Source: an uncultured Pelagibacteraceae bacterium
GTDB lineage: Bacteria > Pseudomonadota > Alphaproteobacteria > Pelagibacterales > Pelagibacteraceae
Direction of reading: 5' to 3'
Assembly: GCA_902598015.1 (NCBI GenBank)
Contig: CACJZT010000004.1
Span: 1 to 64,000 of the forward strand
DNA: 64,000 nt
The position numbers were made by a program, and so were the translations under genes. Position 1 is the stretch's first letter, and every line of letters begins with the position of its first letter. Below the pieces are notes generated by a model that was not told where the DNA came from, ran no database searches, and was given only the letters and a program-made list of their open reading frames with translations. This document shows, piece by piece, positions 19,070 to 28,514 of the stretch.

Positions 19070-20073
19070 GGCAGAAGTACTATCTTTGGGGCCGAACAGG
19101 TTCCATCATGAATTTCTTTAAAAGCACCCCACCCATCTTTAAGATTTCTGTACTCAATCCACTCTATCTTGCCTAGCTTGTTATTAGTTAAAATATCAAT
19201 AGTTTCTCCAAATTCTTTGTTTGTATAACAATAAGTTCCAATAAAAGTAACTTCTTGTAGAGTTGCTTTCCTAAAATTAAAAGATCCTGCGGGCTGAGTT
19301 AGTCCGATATGAACTATTATTCCACCCGGTTTTACTACACTGATTGCCTGTTGTCGTGAAACTTCAAGTCCAACAGTATCAAAAACTAAATCAAAGCTGC
19401 TCTCTTTAATATCTTTATGATCTGGTGATACTGTTTTTGCATCTACATATTTAGAGCATTCATTTAGTCTTTTTTGATTAGGATCAGAAATTGTCAAATT
19501 AGTATTTCCCTGGATTTTGGATAAAATTAATGCACATAATAGCCCAATTGCTCCACCACCCTGAACAAGAGTTCTACATTCATTTAATGGTTTTTTTGAT
19601 GCTTCTACTGCTAATAATACTGCATGATATGAGACTGCTGTTGGTTCTGCAACTGCAGCCTCTTTTACATCAAGCTTTTCAGGAACTTTGAAAATATTAT
19701 GATCTGGAACTGTAATGAGTTCAGCAAACGCACCTTGTCTTTCATAAGGTCTGTTCATTCCTAGAAGCACTCTATCTGGACATAAATGTTCTCTTCCGCT
19801 TTTGCAGTATTCACAATTTCTACAAGTTATTAATGGATTAAGAACTGAAATTTGATCTTTAAGCTTACCATTAATTATTTGACCACTAACTTCATGACCT
19901 AAAATTAACGGTGGAATTCTTCTCTCATCTTTTCCGTGGTAAGCATGCATATCTGAGCCACAGATACCTGACGCATGTACTTTAAGAATACTTTCTCCAG
20001 GTTTTTCAGAAGGTTCTTTTTCCTCCCTAAATTCCATTTCCTCAACACCAGTGTAGACAAGGGCTTTCATCAT
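19066..20073 (-). CDS. Zinc-dependent medium-chain alcohol dehydrogenase
   Basis: NAD(P)-linked dehydrogenase of the medium-chain family, 335 residues. The catalytic zinc region is ASGICGSDMHAYHG with GHEVSGQI. The structural zinc ligands are in CRNCEYCKSGREHLC. The nucleotide-binding motif is GGGAIGLLCA. It resembles the sorbitol/threonine/idonate dehydrogenase branch, so a polyol or hydroxy-amino acid is plausible, but the substrate is not clear. Its start overlaps the NCS1 transporter stop by one base, so the importer and enzyme may act on the same compound. Confidence 0.87.
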   Translation of the reverse strand: MMKALVYTGVEEMEFREEKEPSEKPGESILKVHASGICGSDMHAYHGKDERRIPPLILGHEVSGQIINGKLKDQISVLNPLITCRNCEYCKSGREHLCPDRVLLGMNRPYERQGAFAELITVPDHNIFKVPEKLDVKEAAVAEPTAVSYHAVLLAVEASKKPLNECRTLVQGGGAIGLLCALILSKIQGNTNLTISDPNQKRLNECSKYVDAKTVSPDHKDIKESSFDLVFDTVGLEVSRQQAISVVKPGGIIVHIGLTQPAGSFNFRKATLQEVTFIGTYCYTNKEFGETIDILTNNKLGKIEWIEYRNLKDGWGAFKEIHDGTCSAPKIVLLP

Positions 20074-21527
20074 TACTTATTATTTAATAAATAATATACT
20101 AAATAAGATGCGAATGCTCCAATAATCCATCCAAAAGATTGATATTGTATTAAATTTTCATTTAGCAAAGATGATAAAGAAAATATTGATCCAATTAAAA
20201 GAGCATACAATGCTTTGAGGTTCCAACCGTTACTGTAAATATATTCTGTATGTTCTTTAGGATAAAAAAGCTCTTTGTGATTAATTTGTTGTTTTTTAAA
20301 TAAATAATAGTCTGCTACCAATACACCAAAAATTGGCCCAAAAGTCGTAGCTACAGCTTCAACAAATATTAGAACATTAGCTTTACTGAAAATTGAAAGC
20401 CAAAATGTTGAAATAATTAATCCAATAATTGAAATTACAATTCCTGTTTTTTTTAATGTTAAAGAGTTCGGGAAAAAATTTATCAATGTATTCTGTGAAG
20501 GAATATAATTGGCTATCAAATTAGTTGATAAAGAAGAGATAATAATAAATATCAAGCAAAAGAAAGTTAAAAAATTATTATTAAATTTACCAATTATATC
20601 ATTTGGATTAGTAAGTAGACTTGAAGCATTTAAACCTTTACTGGTAAGAATGATATCTGAACCTAATGTGATCAAAACAGAGAAAAAAGAAAAGAATATT
20701 AAATTTAATATTATACTTAGGTTTCCTTTGGTCATTTCTTTGTAATTCATTGAGTATCTAGAAAAGTCTCCAAAAGTTAGAAGAACTATTGCAAAATAAG
20801 CAAATAAAGTTCCTGTGATTGATATTATTGGAGCTATATTCGACTGAATTGCAAAATTGCTAAAGACTAAGCTTAATCTTATTCCATTTATGAGTTCATT
20901 GTAATACTCGGATAAAATAACAATTAATAATACAGAAAGTCCTAAATATATCGAAAGACCTGAAAAATTAATAAATGATTTTAGAAAATTCTGTCCTTTT
21001 GTAAAAAGGATGTATTGAAATATTAAAGTTAAAAATAAACAAATCCAATCAATTAAATTTAAACCAAAAAAGAATAATAGAAATATTTCATTCTGTAAGA
21101 GTTGATTATCAATTTTAAATATAATGATCCTTGCAATATAACCTAGTGACTTTGATATAAAAAATGTTTGGACACCAAACATGAACAAACCAACTAATCC
21201 TCTGATCATCCCCACATATCTGGCACCAGTAAAACCCATCGAAAGTCTGAGAATTGTTGGAAAACTTAATCCACTACTTTGAGAAATTTTTCCAATTATA
21301 TTAGCAAAAAAGAATACTAATAATCCTGCTAGTAATGATCCTATTAAGACAACAAAAAAATTCAGATCATAGAATAAATATAAAGCTGATATTAAAGAGA
21401 ACCCAACTATTGTTTGAATATTTATAGCCCAAAAGTTAAAATAATTCTTCCAACTCCAGTCTCGATTATTTGGATTTATTGAAACTAATTCCCAATTCCT
21501 TAATTGAAATTTTTCGCTTTGATTCAC
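20073..21527 (-). CDS. NCS1 family nucleobase/cation symporter
   Basis: Inner-membrane symporter with about 12 hydrophobic segments in 484 residues. The N-terminus (NWELVSINPNNRDWSWKNYFNFW) and the glycine-rich segment ANIIGKISQSSGLSFPTILR match the NCS1 family, which imports cytosine, uracil, allantoin, hydantoins or thiamine precursors. The start codon is GTG. It lies 22 bases downstream of the TRAP permease reading direction and is joined to the alcohol dehydrogenase. Substrate not determined. Confidence 0.85.
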   Translation of the reverse strand: MNQSEKFQLRNWELVSINPNNRDWSWKNYFNFWAINIQTIVGFSLISALYLFYDLNFFVVLIGSLLAGLLVFFFANIIGKISQSSGLSFPTILRLSMGFTGARYVGMIRGLVGLFMFGVQTFFISKSLGYIARIIIFKIDNQLLQNEIFLLFFFGLNLIDWICLFLTLIFQYILFTKGQNFLKSFINFSGLSIYLGLSVLLIVILSEYYNELINGIRLSLVFSNFAIQSNIAPIISITGTLFAYFAIVLLTFGDFSRYSMNYKEMTKGNLSIILNLIFFSFFSVLITLGSDIILTSKGLNASSLLTNPNDIIGKFNNNFLTFFCLIFIIISSLSTNLIANYIPSQNTLINFFPNSLTLKKTGIVISIIGLIISTFWLSIFSKANVLIFVEAVATTFGPIFGVLVADYYLFKKQQINHKELFYPKEHTEYIYSNGWNLKALYALLIGSIFSLSSLLNENLIQYQSFGWIIGAFASYLVYYLLNNK

Positions 21528-21549
21528 TTAAATGATATTAATCAATTAT

Positions 21550-22887
21550 TTACTGCTGTCCATATAAGAGAGTTGGCAACCATAGTACTATTTTTGGATA
21601 CGCTATGATTATAATTAATCCAATTATCTGCAATACCATGAACTGCATCATTCCAAGATAAATATCTTTTAAATCCCAACTTGGAACTACTCCTTTTAAA
21701 AAATAAGCAGATAACGCTACGGGGGGTGAGAGCCAGGCGGTTTGCAAATTAACAGCAACAAGAATTGCAAACCAAGTTAAATTAAATCCTAATGCTTCAA
21801 CTAATGGTAAAATAATAGGAACAACTATCATAACAATAGGTACCCACTCTAGTGGCCATCCTAAAAGAAAAATCATAATCATGATTATTCCTAAGATTAA
21901 ATATTTATTCATCTCAAGTGATAATAGAAAATCTGTTAAAACCATTGGGGTTCCTAATCTTGCAAACACTGCTCCGAAGAAATTAGAAGCAGCAACTAAA
22001 ACCATAATTAATGCAGAAATCTCTAGAGTTTTAACTAAAGCATCTTGTAATTTTTTTAATGTTAATTTTCTGTAAGCTAAAGAAAGCAATAATGCACCAC
22101 CTGCTCCACATCCTGCAGCCTCTGTTGGTGTAGCAAATCCAAATAGAATACTACCTAATGCAGCAAATACTAAAGCAGCAGGTGGCACTAATCCTAAGAA
22201 AAATTCTAGCCATAATTTTTTTAAATCTGTTGTTCTTAATTCTTCTGGTATGGGTGGACCTAGTTTTGGGTTCATCATACATCTGAATGTTGTGTATGCA
22301 GCATATAAGCATGCCAACAATATTCCTGGAACTATTGCAGCTGCGAATAAATCAGTTACAGGAATTTCCATAATTGGACCCATAACTACAAGCATAATGC
22401 TCGGTGGAATTAGAATACCTAAAGTTCCTCCAGCGGTAATCGTACCAGCAGCTAATTTTACATCATAATTAGACCTGTTCATTGATTTAGCAGCCATAAT
22501 TCCAAGTATTGTAACTGATGCACCAACTATTCCAGTTGCAGCAGCAAATATTACAGAAACAAATAAAACTGCATAATATAAAGAGCCTCTAACTCTTGCC
22601 AACATCATTTGGAAAGCTGAGAATAATCTCTCCATTAAACCTGCTTGTTCCATCATTATTCCCATAAATACAAATAAGGGGACGGCGGCGAGAGTTTGTT
22701 CGGTCATCACCATTGAAAATTGTAGTGTCATTAAATAGAAAACTAATTTTCCAAAACCTAAATAACCGAAAACGAAACCTAAAAAAATAAGAGTAAATGA
22801 AATTGGAAATCCTATAAATATTGCAAACAACATCACACCAATAAGTATGAAACCTAAAATTGCTGGGTCTATTAAATGTGAAAGCAT
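21550..22887 (-). CDS. dctM: TRAP transporter large permease (DctM type)
   Basis: Twelve-segment membrane subunit that couples ion flow to solute import. Typical features are the first hairpin FIGFPISFTLIFLGFVFGYLG, the GIVGASVTILGIMAAKSM block, GTLGILIPPSIMLVVMG, and FGFATPTEAAGCGAGGALLL. The length of 445 residues is normal. It overlaps the small-subunit gene by one base and is followed 22 bases later by the NCS1 transporter gene. Confidence 0.94.
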   Translation of the reverse strand: MLSHLIDPAILGFILIGVMLFAIFIGFPISFTLIFLGFVFGYLGFGKLVFYLMTLQFSMVMTEQTLAAVPLFVFMGIMMEQAGLMERLFSAFQMMLARVRGSLYYAVLFVSVIFAAATGIVGASVTILGIMAAKSMNRSNYDVKLAAGTITAGGTLGILIPPSIMLVVMGPIMEIPVTDLFAAAIVPGILLACLYAAYTTFRCMMNPKLGPPIPEELRTTDLKKLWLEFFLGLVPPAALVFAALGSILFGFATPTEAAGCGAGGALLLSLAYRKLTLKKLQDALVKTLEISALIMVLVAASNFFGAVFARLGTPMVLTDFLLSLEMNKYLILGIIMIMIFLLGWPLEWVPIVMIVVPIILPLVEALGFNLTWFAILVAVNLQTAWLSPPVALSAYFLKGVVPSWDLKDIYLGMMQFMVLQIIGLIIIIAYPKIVLWLPTLLYGQQ

Positions 22888-23492
22888 TAACTACCCGGCC
22901 ATTTACCTTTAACAGCTGCGTAATAACTTTTAAAAAGTTCTGAAATACCTTGGATTAAAAGGAAGACAATACCAATCCACAGACAAGATTTTATCGGCCA
23001 CATATATGGCATCCATGTTGTATCCATCCCTCTTTCGTTTCTCATTATACTTTCTTGGACAAAGCCTGTTGTCATATACAAAAAGACTATTAATCCTGGA
23101 AAATAAAATAATAAGTAAAGCCAAAAATCTATTCTGCCTTGAGTTTTAACTTTAAAATTTCTATATAAAAAATCTGCTCTAATATGAACACCTTTTGAAA
23201 GAGCGTATCCTGCTCCCAACATAAATAATGCTCCATAAAAAAATCTGCTCATATCATAAGCCCAGATTGTAGGAGCTAAAAATAATTTTCTTGCTAAAAC
23301 TTCATAAACCATCCCAAGCATTAGTGGGATCGTAATCCAGCAAACAATGTTTCCTATTAATTTACTAAATTTGTCTATGTTAACTATAGTTTTAGCCATC
23401 CAAGTTGGCATATCATCAGGCATCTTTCCTGATCCAGATCGCCTTTCGGCTATCATTTCATCTGAAATATCTAACTTTGGATTATCCGACAT
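22887..23492 (-). CDS. dctQ: TRAP transporter small permease (DctQ type)
   Basis: Four-segment membrane subunit, 201 residues, with a charged 30-residue N-terminal lead before the first helix. The LARKLFLAPTIWAYDMSRFFYGALFMLGAGYALSKGVHIRADFL region is characteristic: RADFLYR follows the second helix as in other DctQ proteins. Located between the binding protein gene and the large permease, with a hairpin separating it from the binding protein gene. Confidence 0.92.
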   Translation of the reverse strand: MSDNPKLDISDEMIAERRSGSGKMPDDMPTWMAKTIVNIDKFSKLIGNIVCWITIPLMLGMVYEVLARKLFLAPTIWAYDMSRFFYGALFMLGAGYALSKGVHIRADFLYRNFKVKTQGRIDFWLYLLFYFPGLIVFLYMTTGFVQESIMRNERGMDTTWMPYMWPIKSCLWIGIVFLLIQGISELFKSYYAAVKGKWPGS

Positions 23493-23510
23493 ATAAATTT
23501 TAGAAAAAGA

Positions 23511-23534
23511 AAGCGGGCTTATAAAAGCCCGCTT
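23511..23534 (-). terminator. Perfect hairpin between TRAP binding protein and permease genes
   Basis: Positions 23511-23520 (AAGCGGGCTT) and 23525-23534 are exact reverse complements with a four-base loop. On the minus strand a U-rich run (TTTCTTTTTC) follows. It lies inside the operon after the binding-protein gene and before dctQ, just like the ugpB-ugpA hairpin. A partial terminator or transcript stabiliser is likely. Confidence 0.87.
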
Positions 23535-23545
23535 AATAACTTTAT

Positions 23546-24643
23546 TTATTTTTTCAACGAATTAGCATAAGCCATTCCTAGCTTAGCATTCGATGTTTGT
23601 GCACCAGACCAGAATGGTACAGCAGTATTAGCAAAGCTTATCATTGAGTCATAAACTTCTTTAAAGAATGCGTTTTCTTTTGCATTTTTCTCTAAAGTTG
23701 CTTTCGCTGCAGCCATATAAGCTGGGAAATAATCTGCTGGTGTATCTTCAAGAATCACACCATGATTTTCAGTTAGATCTTTAAGTGCTAATCCATTAGT
23801 GTTGATTCTGTAAGCTAAAGCTCTCATCAACGATGCATCGGCAGCCATCTTCATTGAAAATTTCTCATGGTCAGTGAACTTATCGTAAGTGCTTTTGTTT
23901 AAGTAAAAGTCTGCATTTACGACTACTTGGTGTAAACCTTGTAGATAGTAGTGTTTTAATACTTTATGAATACCAAACACTTTATCTGGTTGAGGACAAC
24001 ACCACTCAGCAGCATCAATAGTTCCTGCTTCCAATGCTGGAAGAATATCTCCACCACCCATTGCAACTGAAGCTATTCCAATGTCTTTATAAGTTTGACC
24101 TGGAATTCCTGGAGGAGTTCTAAACTTAAATGTTCTGAAATCATCCATATCTTTGATTTTTCTTGGGAACCATCCTAAAGCTTCTGGACCAACTGGTTGA
24201 AGCATGAAACCTTTAATGTCTCTTTTCATTTCTCCCCAAAGTCTGTCATATAGTTGTTCTCCACCACCATATAAAAACCATGATAAGAATGCGATGTTAT
24301 CAATTCCTACACCACCACCTGCTACTGGCGAACCAAATAACATAGCAGCTGGATGTTCTCCAGACCAATAGTGTGTCCAAGCAAATCCACAATCAATCAA
24401 ACCTTTATCAACAGCATCAAGAGTTTCTTTAACTCCAACTACTGTTCCTGCTGGCATAATTTCAAATTTTAGAGATCCACCTGTTAGTTTTGTTACGTTG
24501 TCAGTAAAGTCTTTTAACATTACCGCCTCATCACCTTTAGCGCTAATAACCGTCTGACACTTTAACGTTTTTGCAGCATTCGCATTTGAAATAAATCCAA
24601 ATACTAAGAACGCAGCAAACAACGCTGAAACGATTTTTTTCAT
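23546..24643 (-). CDS. dctP: TRAP solute-binding protein (TakP/FcbT1-like)
   Basis: Periplasmic binding protein, 365 residues, signal peptide MKKIVSALFAAFLVFGFISNANA. Motifs GPEALGWFPRKIKDMDDFRTFKFRTPPG and ILPALEAGTIDAAEW fit the branch that includes the 2-oxoacid binder TakP and so-called mannitol/chloroaromatic binders. The arginine in FRTPPG is the usual carboxylate ligand, so a carboxylic acid substrate is likely. It starts after a GAGAGGGA Shine-Dalgarno, and its gene leads the TRAP operon. Confidence 0.92.
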   Translation of the reverse strand: MKKIVSALFAAFLVFGFISNANAAKTLKCQTVISAKGDEAVMLKDFTDNVTKLTGGSLKFEIMPAGTVVGVKETLDAVDKGLIDCGFAWTHYWSGEHPAAMLFGSPVAGGGVGIDNIAFLSWFLYGGGEQLYDRLWGEMKRDIKGFMLQPVGPEALGWFPRKIKDMDDFRTFKFRTPPGIPGQTYKDIGIASVAMGGGDILPALEAGTIDAAEWCCPQPDKVFGIHKVLKHYYLQGLHQVVVNADFYLNKSTYDKFTDHEKFSMKMAADASLMRALAYRINTNGLALKDLTENHGVILEDTPADYFPAYMAAAKATLEKNAKENAFFKEVYDSMISFANTAVPFWSGAQTSNAKLGMAYANSLKK

Positions 24644-24778
24644 TATATCCCTCTCTTTTTATTTATAATGTGAAGATCCTCTCAAAAATCAAAGCTACAT
24701 ACAAGTGTCATTTCGACGTTTTTATGAGAAAAATGTTTAAAATCATTAAATATTCATTAAAGATTATTTATAAAAAAT
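24644..24778. promoter_or_regulatory. Divergent gap between TRAP operon and GMC oxidoreductase
   Basis: 135 AT-rich bases between two divergent starts, so promoters for both should lie here. Apart from the Shine-Dalgarno of the binding-protein gene I see no strong inverted repeat or riboswitch-like structure. Confidence 0.4.
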
Positions 24779-26383
24779 ATGGATAAATTTGATTACATAA
24801 TTATTGGTGCAGGATCCGCAGGCTGTGTCTTGGCTAATAGATTAACAACAAATCCTGATACTAAAGTTCTTTTACTTGAGGCCGGCGGCAAAGATACCAA
24901 TCCTTGGATCCATATCCCAGGGGGTTATTTTAAAACGATGCACAATCCAGATACCGACTGGTGTTTTAACACAGAAAAAGAGCCAAACTGCGATAACAGA
25001 CAAATGGTTTACCCTAGGGGCAAAACACTAGGTGGAAGCTCTTCGATTAATGGAATGCTTTATATTAGAGGTCAATCAAATGATTATAATTATTGGAGAC
25101 AATTAGGTAATGTTGGTTGGTCATGGGATGATGTTCTTCCTTATTTTAAAAAGTCTGAAGATTTTCAATTTGGAGAAAATGAATTTCATGGTTCTGGGGG
25201 ACCTATTGCAGTTGAGAAAATTAGAGCAACATTCAAAGTTCTCGATCTATTTTTAGAAGCCGCTGAAGAGCATGGTTATAAAAGAACTGATGATTTTAAT
25301 AACGGTGATAATGAGGGAATGGGATATTTTCCATTTACAATTAAAAATGGCTTTAGATGCAGTACAGCAGTTGGTTATTTAAATCCAGTTAAGAGCAGAA
25401 AAAATTTAAAAATCATAACCAAAGCACATATTAAAAATATAGAATTTGAAAATAATAAAGCAAAAAAAGTAAATTATTGGATAAATGGAAAAGAATTTTC
25501 TGTTGAAACTAATAAAGAAATTATATTAAGCGCAGGTACAATTGGTTCACCTCATATATTACAAGCATCAGGTATTGGTCCAGGAGAACTTCTAAAAGAA
25601 AATAATATTAATGTATTAAAAGATCATCAAGGAGTTGGAAGAAATCTAACTGATCATTTAATGCTAAGACCTGTTTACAAAATTAAAAATTTAGAAACTT
25701 TAAATGATATTTACTACAGTTTTACTAAAAAAATGTTATCTGGTTTGAAGTTTCTTCTCTTAAGAAAAGGACCTTTAACAGTTGGTGCTAGTTATGTTTG
25801 TGGTTTTGTTAAGAGTGATGAACATTTAGAAACGCCAAATCTTCAATTTCATATTTCACCAGCAAGTACTGATCTTTTAGGAAAATCAGCTTTACATAAA
25901 TTTCCGGCGTTCACTCCAACAATTACAAATGTAAGACCAACAAGCAGAGGGTCTATTGAATTAAAATCTCCAGACACCAGAGTTTCACCAAAAATAAAAA
26001 TGAATTATTTATCAACCGATGAAGATCGTGAGATTGCTGGAAAAGCATTAAAGATTGTAAGAAAAATTGTTATGGAATCTAAAGCTTATAAAGATTATCA
26101 ACCTGAAGAGCTTAGACCGGGAATCAATATTACAGACAATGAGGAATTAGCAACAGAAGCTGGGAAGTTTGCGAATACTATATTCCATCCAGTGAGCACA
26201 TGTAGAATGGGTAAAGATGAAAATGCTGTTGTTAATGATCGATTAGTCGCTCACGGATTAGAAAATTTAAGGGTTGTAGATGCCTCTGTTATGCCTCATA
26301 TCACATCAGGAAATACAAATGCACCGACAATAATGATTGCGGAAAAAGCAGCTGATATGATAATTGAGGATAGTAGAAGATGA
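24779..26383 (+). CDS. GMC-family FAD oxidoreductase (choline/alcohol dehydrogenase-like)
   Basis: Flavoprotein that oxidises an alcohol to an aldehyde. The FAD-binding start is DYIIIGAGSAGCVLANRL, the GMC signature 1 is PRGKTLGGSSSINGMLYIRG, and signature 2 is GSPHILQASGIGP. The C-terminal active-site region has HPVSTCRMG and SGNTNAPTIMIAEKAADMI. The length of 534 residues is normal. It is similar to BetA but the group has many substrates (choline, other short alcohols, polyethylene glycol). It leads a plus-strand run and overlaps the TerC-like gene by four bases. Confidence 0.9.
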   Translation: MDKFDYIIIGAGSAGCVLANRLTTNPDTKVLLLEAGGKDTNPWIHIPGGYFKTMHNPDTDWCFNTEKEPNCDNRQMVYPRGKTLGGSSSINGMLYIRGQSNDYNYWRQLGNVGWSWDDVLPYFKKSEDFQFGENEFHGSGGPIAVEKIRATFKVLDLFLEAAEEHGYKRTDDFNNGDNEGMGYFPFTIKNGFRCSTAVGYLNPVKSRKNLKIITKAHIKNIEFENNKAKKVNYWINGKEFSVETNKEIILSAGTIGSPHILQASGIGPGELLKENNINVLKDHQGVGRNLTDHLMLRPVYKIKNLETLNDIYYSFTKKMLSGLKFLLLRKGPLTVGASYVCGFVKSDEHLETPNLQFHISPASTDLLGKSALHKFPAFTPTITNVRPTSRGSIELKSPDTRVSPKIKMNYLSTDEDREIAGKALKIVRKIVMESKAYKDYQPEELRPGINITDNEELATEAGKFANTIFHPVSTCRMGKDENAVVNDRLVAHGLENLRVVDASVMPHITSGNTNAPTIMIAEKAADMIIEDSRR

Positions 26384-26958
26384 CCGAACAAATAGTAATT
26401 TTTTTTCAAATAGTTTTTATTGATTTAGTTTTAGCAGGAGACAACGCAATTATAATTGGAATGGTTGCTTCTCAATTTCCAACCGAGCAAAGAAAAAAAA
26501 TTATTTTTTGGGGAATTGGAGCAGCGGTAGTTTTAAGAATTATATTTACACTAATAACTGCTTATCTATTACAAATCACAGGACTTAGACTTATAGGTGG
26601 AATATTACTTCTTTATATATGTTACAGACTTTACGTGGATGTAATTAAAATGAATGGTAATGCAGAAGAAAATGTAAAAAAAGTAGATAACAGTTCATTC
26701 ATGAAGGCAATAACAACTGTAATTCTAGCAGATGTAACAATGAGTTTAGATAATGTACTTGGAGTAGCGGGAGCGGCTAGAGATCATTACATGTTATTGA
26801 TATTTGGTTTAGTTTTATCAATAGTTTTAATGGCTACTGCAGCAACATTGATATCTGGCTGGATTAAAAAGTATAAATGGATAGGATGGGTTGGATTATT
26901 AGCAATATTATTTGTTGCAATAGAGCTAATATATACAGACGTAAAACTATTTTTATAA
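26380..26958 (+). CDS. TerC family integral membrane protein (YjbE-like)
   Basis: 192 residues with about six hydrophobic segments and the TerC hallmarks: DLVLAGDNAIIIGM near residue 15-30 and a second DVTMSLDNVLGVAGAA motif near residue 115-130, with the paired Asp-Asn residues. Members are linked to metal ion (Mn) homeostasis and export. This is family knowledge, not shown here. It starts at ATGA overlapping the upstream gene and is followed at once by the SDR gene. Confidence 0.88.
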   Translation: MTEQIVIFFQIVFIDLVLAGDNAIIIGMVASQFPTEQRKKIIFWGIGAAVVLRIIFTLITAYLLQITGLRLIGGILLLYICYRLYVDVIKMNGNAEENVKKVDNSSFMKAITTVILADVTMSLDNVLGVAGAARDHYMLLIFGLVLSIVLMATAATLISGWIKKYKWIGWVGLLAILFVAIELIYTDVKLFL

Positions 26959-27717
26959 ATGTATTTAAAAAAGATAAATTTAAAAAATAAAGTTGCTTTA
27001 GTAACAGGCGCCGGAAAAGGTATAGGTAGAGCTTGTTCAATTGCTCTTGCAGAAGCTGGTGCAACTATAATTGGAGTAAGTAGAACTACTTCTGATCTTG
27101 ATAAACTTCAAAAAGATATAAAAAAAGTTAAAGGAAAATTAGTTAAAATATCTTGTGATATTATGGATTACGAAGATCTTTCTTCAAAATTAAAAAAAAT
27201 TAAGAAGATCGATATACTTGTAAATAATGCAGGTACAAATATTCCTGAGCCTTTCGAAAAAATCAAACAAAAAAGTATGAATTATCTTGTAGATTTAAAT
27301 ATGAAAGCAGCATTTAATGTTGCGCAATTAGTAGTCCTAAAAATGTTAAAAAATAAAAAAAAAGGTGGATCTATAATTAATATGTCCTCACAATTAGGGC
27401 ATGTTGGTATGTCAGGTAGAAATATTTATAATATGACAAAATTTGGAATTGAGGGATTAACAAAGGGAATGGGTGTTGAACTTGCAACAAAAAATATTAG
27501 AGTAAATACAGTTGCACCTACATTTGTTGAAACTCCAATGGTTAAAAAATTCTTTAAAAATAAAAAATTTAAACAGCTAGCTTTAAGTAATATTCCAATG
27601 GGAAAAGTTGCAACAGAGTCTGATGTAGCTACAGCGGTATGTTTTTTAGCTTCAGATGCAGCAAGCATGATAACAGGGACATCAATAGTAATTGATGGGG
27701 GTTGGACAGCAAAATAA
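26959..27717 (+). CDS. Short-chain dehydrogenase/reductase
   Basis: NAD(P)-dependent oxidoreductase, 252 residues. The cofactor motif is VTGAGKGIGRA, NNAG is in VNNAGTN, the catalytic tyrosine and lysine are in YNMTKFGIEG preceded by the serine in NMSSQLG, and the C-terminal end has GTSIVIDGGW. Substrate cannot be read from sequence. It begins directly after the TerC-like gene, and its stop TAA overlaps the ATG of the M23 peptidase gene. Confidence 0.92.
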   Translation: MYLKKINLKNKVALVTGAGKGIGRACSIALAEAGATIIGVSRTTSDLDKLQKDIKKVKGKLVKISCDIMDYEDLSSKLKKIKKIDILVNNAGTNIPEPFEKIKQKSMNYLVDLNMKAAFNVAQLVVLKMLKNKKKGGSIINMSSQLGHVGMSGRNIYNMTKFGIEGLTKGMGVELATKNIRVNTVAPTFVETPMVKKFFKNKKFKQLALSNIPMGKVATESDVATAVCFLASDAASMITGTSIVIDGGWTAK

Positions 27718-28505
27718 TGAAAAAATTGTTGCTTATTTTAGCAATTATATTTTCTACACACTCTCATGCTTTAGAGTTTCAAGGTAAATTTTTACAAGGA
27801 CATTTTATTTTAGGTAAAGCAGAAGCTGGATCAAAAGTATTTGTAGATAAAATACAAGTTAAAGTATCTGAGGACGGATATTTTGTATTCGGTATTGATA
27901 GAGATCGAAAATTCGATGTAGCCATTACTGAAATAAGAAATGGTAAAAAAAACAAAATTATAAAAAAAGTTTTTAAAAGAAAATATAATATTCAAAGAAT
28001 AGATGGTCTGCCTGAAAATAAAGTTACACCACCAGAGTCTGTTTATAAAAGGATTAAAGAAGAAAATGGGAGAATTGGAAAAGCAAGAGCCATCAATTCA
28101 GATTTAACTTTCTTTACTGAACAATTTATTATGCCAGTTAAAGGAATAATTAGTGGAGTTTACGGTAGCCAAAGAATTCTTAATGGTAAACCAAAATGGC
28201 CTCACTATGGAATTGATATTGCAGCTAAACAAGGGACTAAAATTAAATCATCTGGAACTGGAATAGTGACTATGGCAGAAGATGATCTTTATTATACAGG
28301 TGGTACTGTAATAATGGATCACGGACACGGAATTTCAACAATATATTCACATCTAGAAAATGTAATGGTTAAAGTTGGTGATGAAGTTAAACAAGGACAA
28401 ATTATTGGAACTGTTGGATCTACTGGTAGATCAACTGGGCCTCATTTAGATTTTAGGATAAATTGGTTTCAAACTAGACTTGATCCTATGAGCATTCTTC
28501 AATAA
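27717..28505 (+). CDS. Exported M23 (LytM-type) metallopeptidase
   Basis: Periplasmic peptidoglycan endopeptidase or inactive regulator of amidases. I chose the ATG at 27717 (MKKLLLILAIIFSTHSHA signal peptide). The longer frame from 27702 would spoil the signal. An N-terminal beta domain (about residues 20-110) precedes the LytM domain. Zinc ligands are present: HYGIDIAA (HxxxD) and DHGHGISTIYSHL (HxH), so the enzyme is probably active. Downstream GSTGRSTGPHLDFRI is typical. Translationally coupled to the SDR gene (TAATGA). Confidence 0.92.
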   Translation: MKKLLLILAIIFSTHSHALEFQGKFLQGHFILGKAEAGSKVFVDKIQVKVSEDGYFVFGIDRDRKFDVAITEIRNGKKNKIIKKVFKRKYNIQRIDGLPENKVTPPESVYKRIKEENGRIGKARAINSDLTFFTEQFIMPVKGIISGVYGSQRILNGKPKWPHYGIDIAAKQGTKIKSSGTGIVTMAEDDLYYTGGTVIMDHGHGISTIYSHLENVMVKVGDEVKQGQIIGTVGSTGRSTGPHLDFRINWFQTRLDPMSILQ

Positions 28506-28514
28506 GTTCTGGCT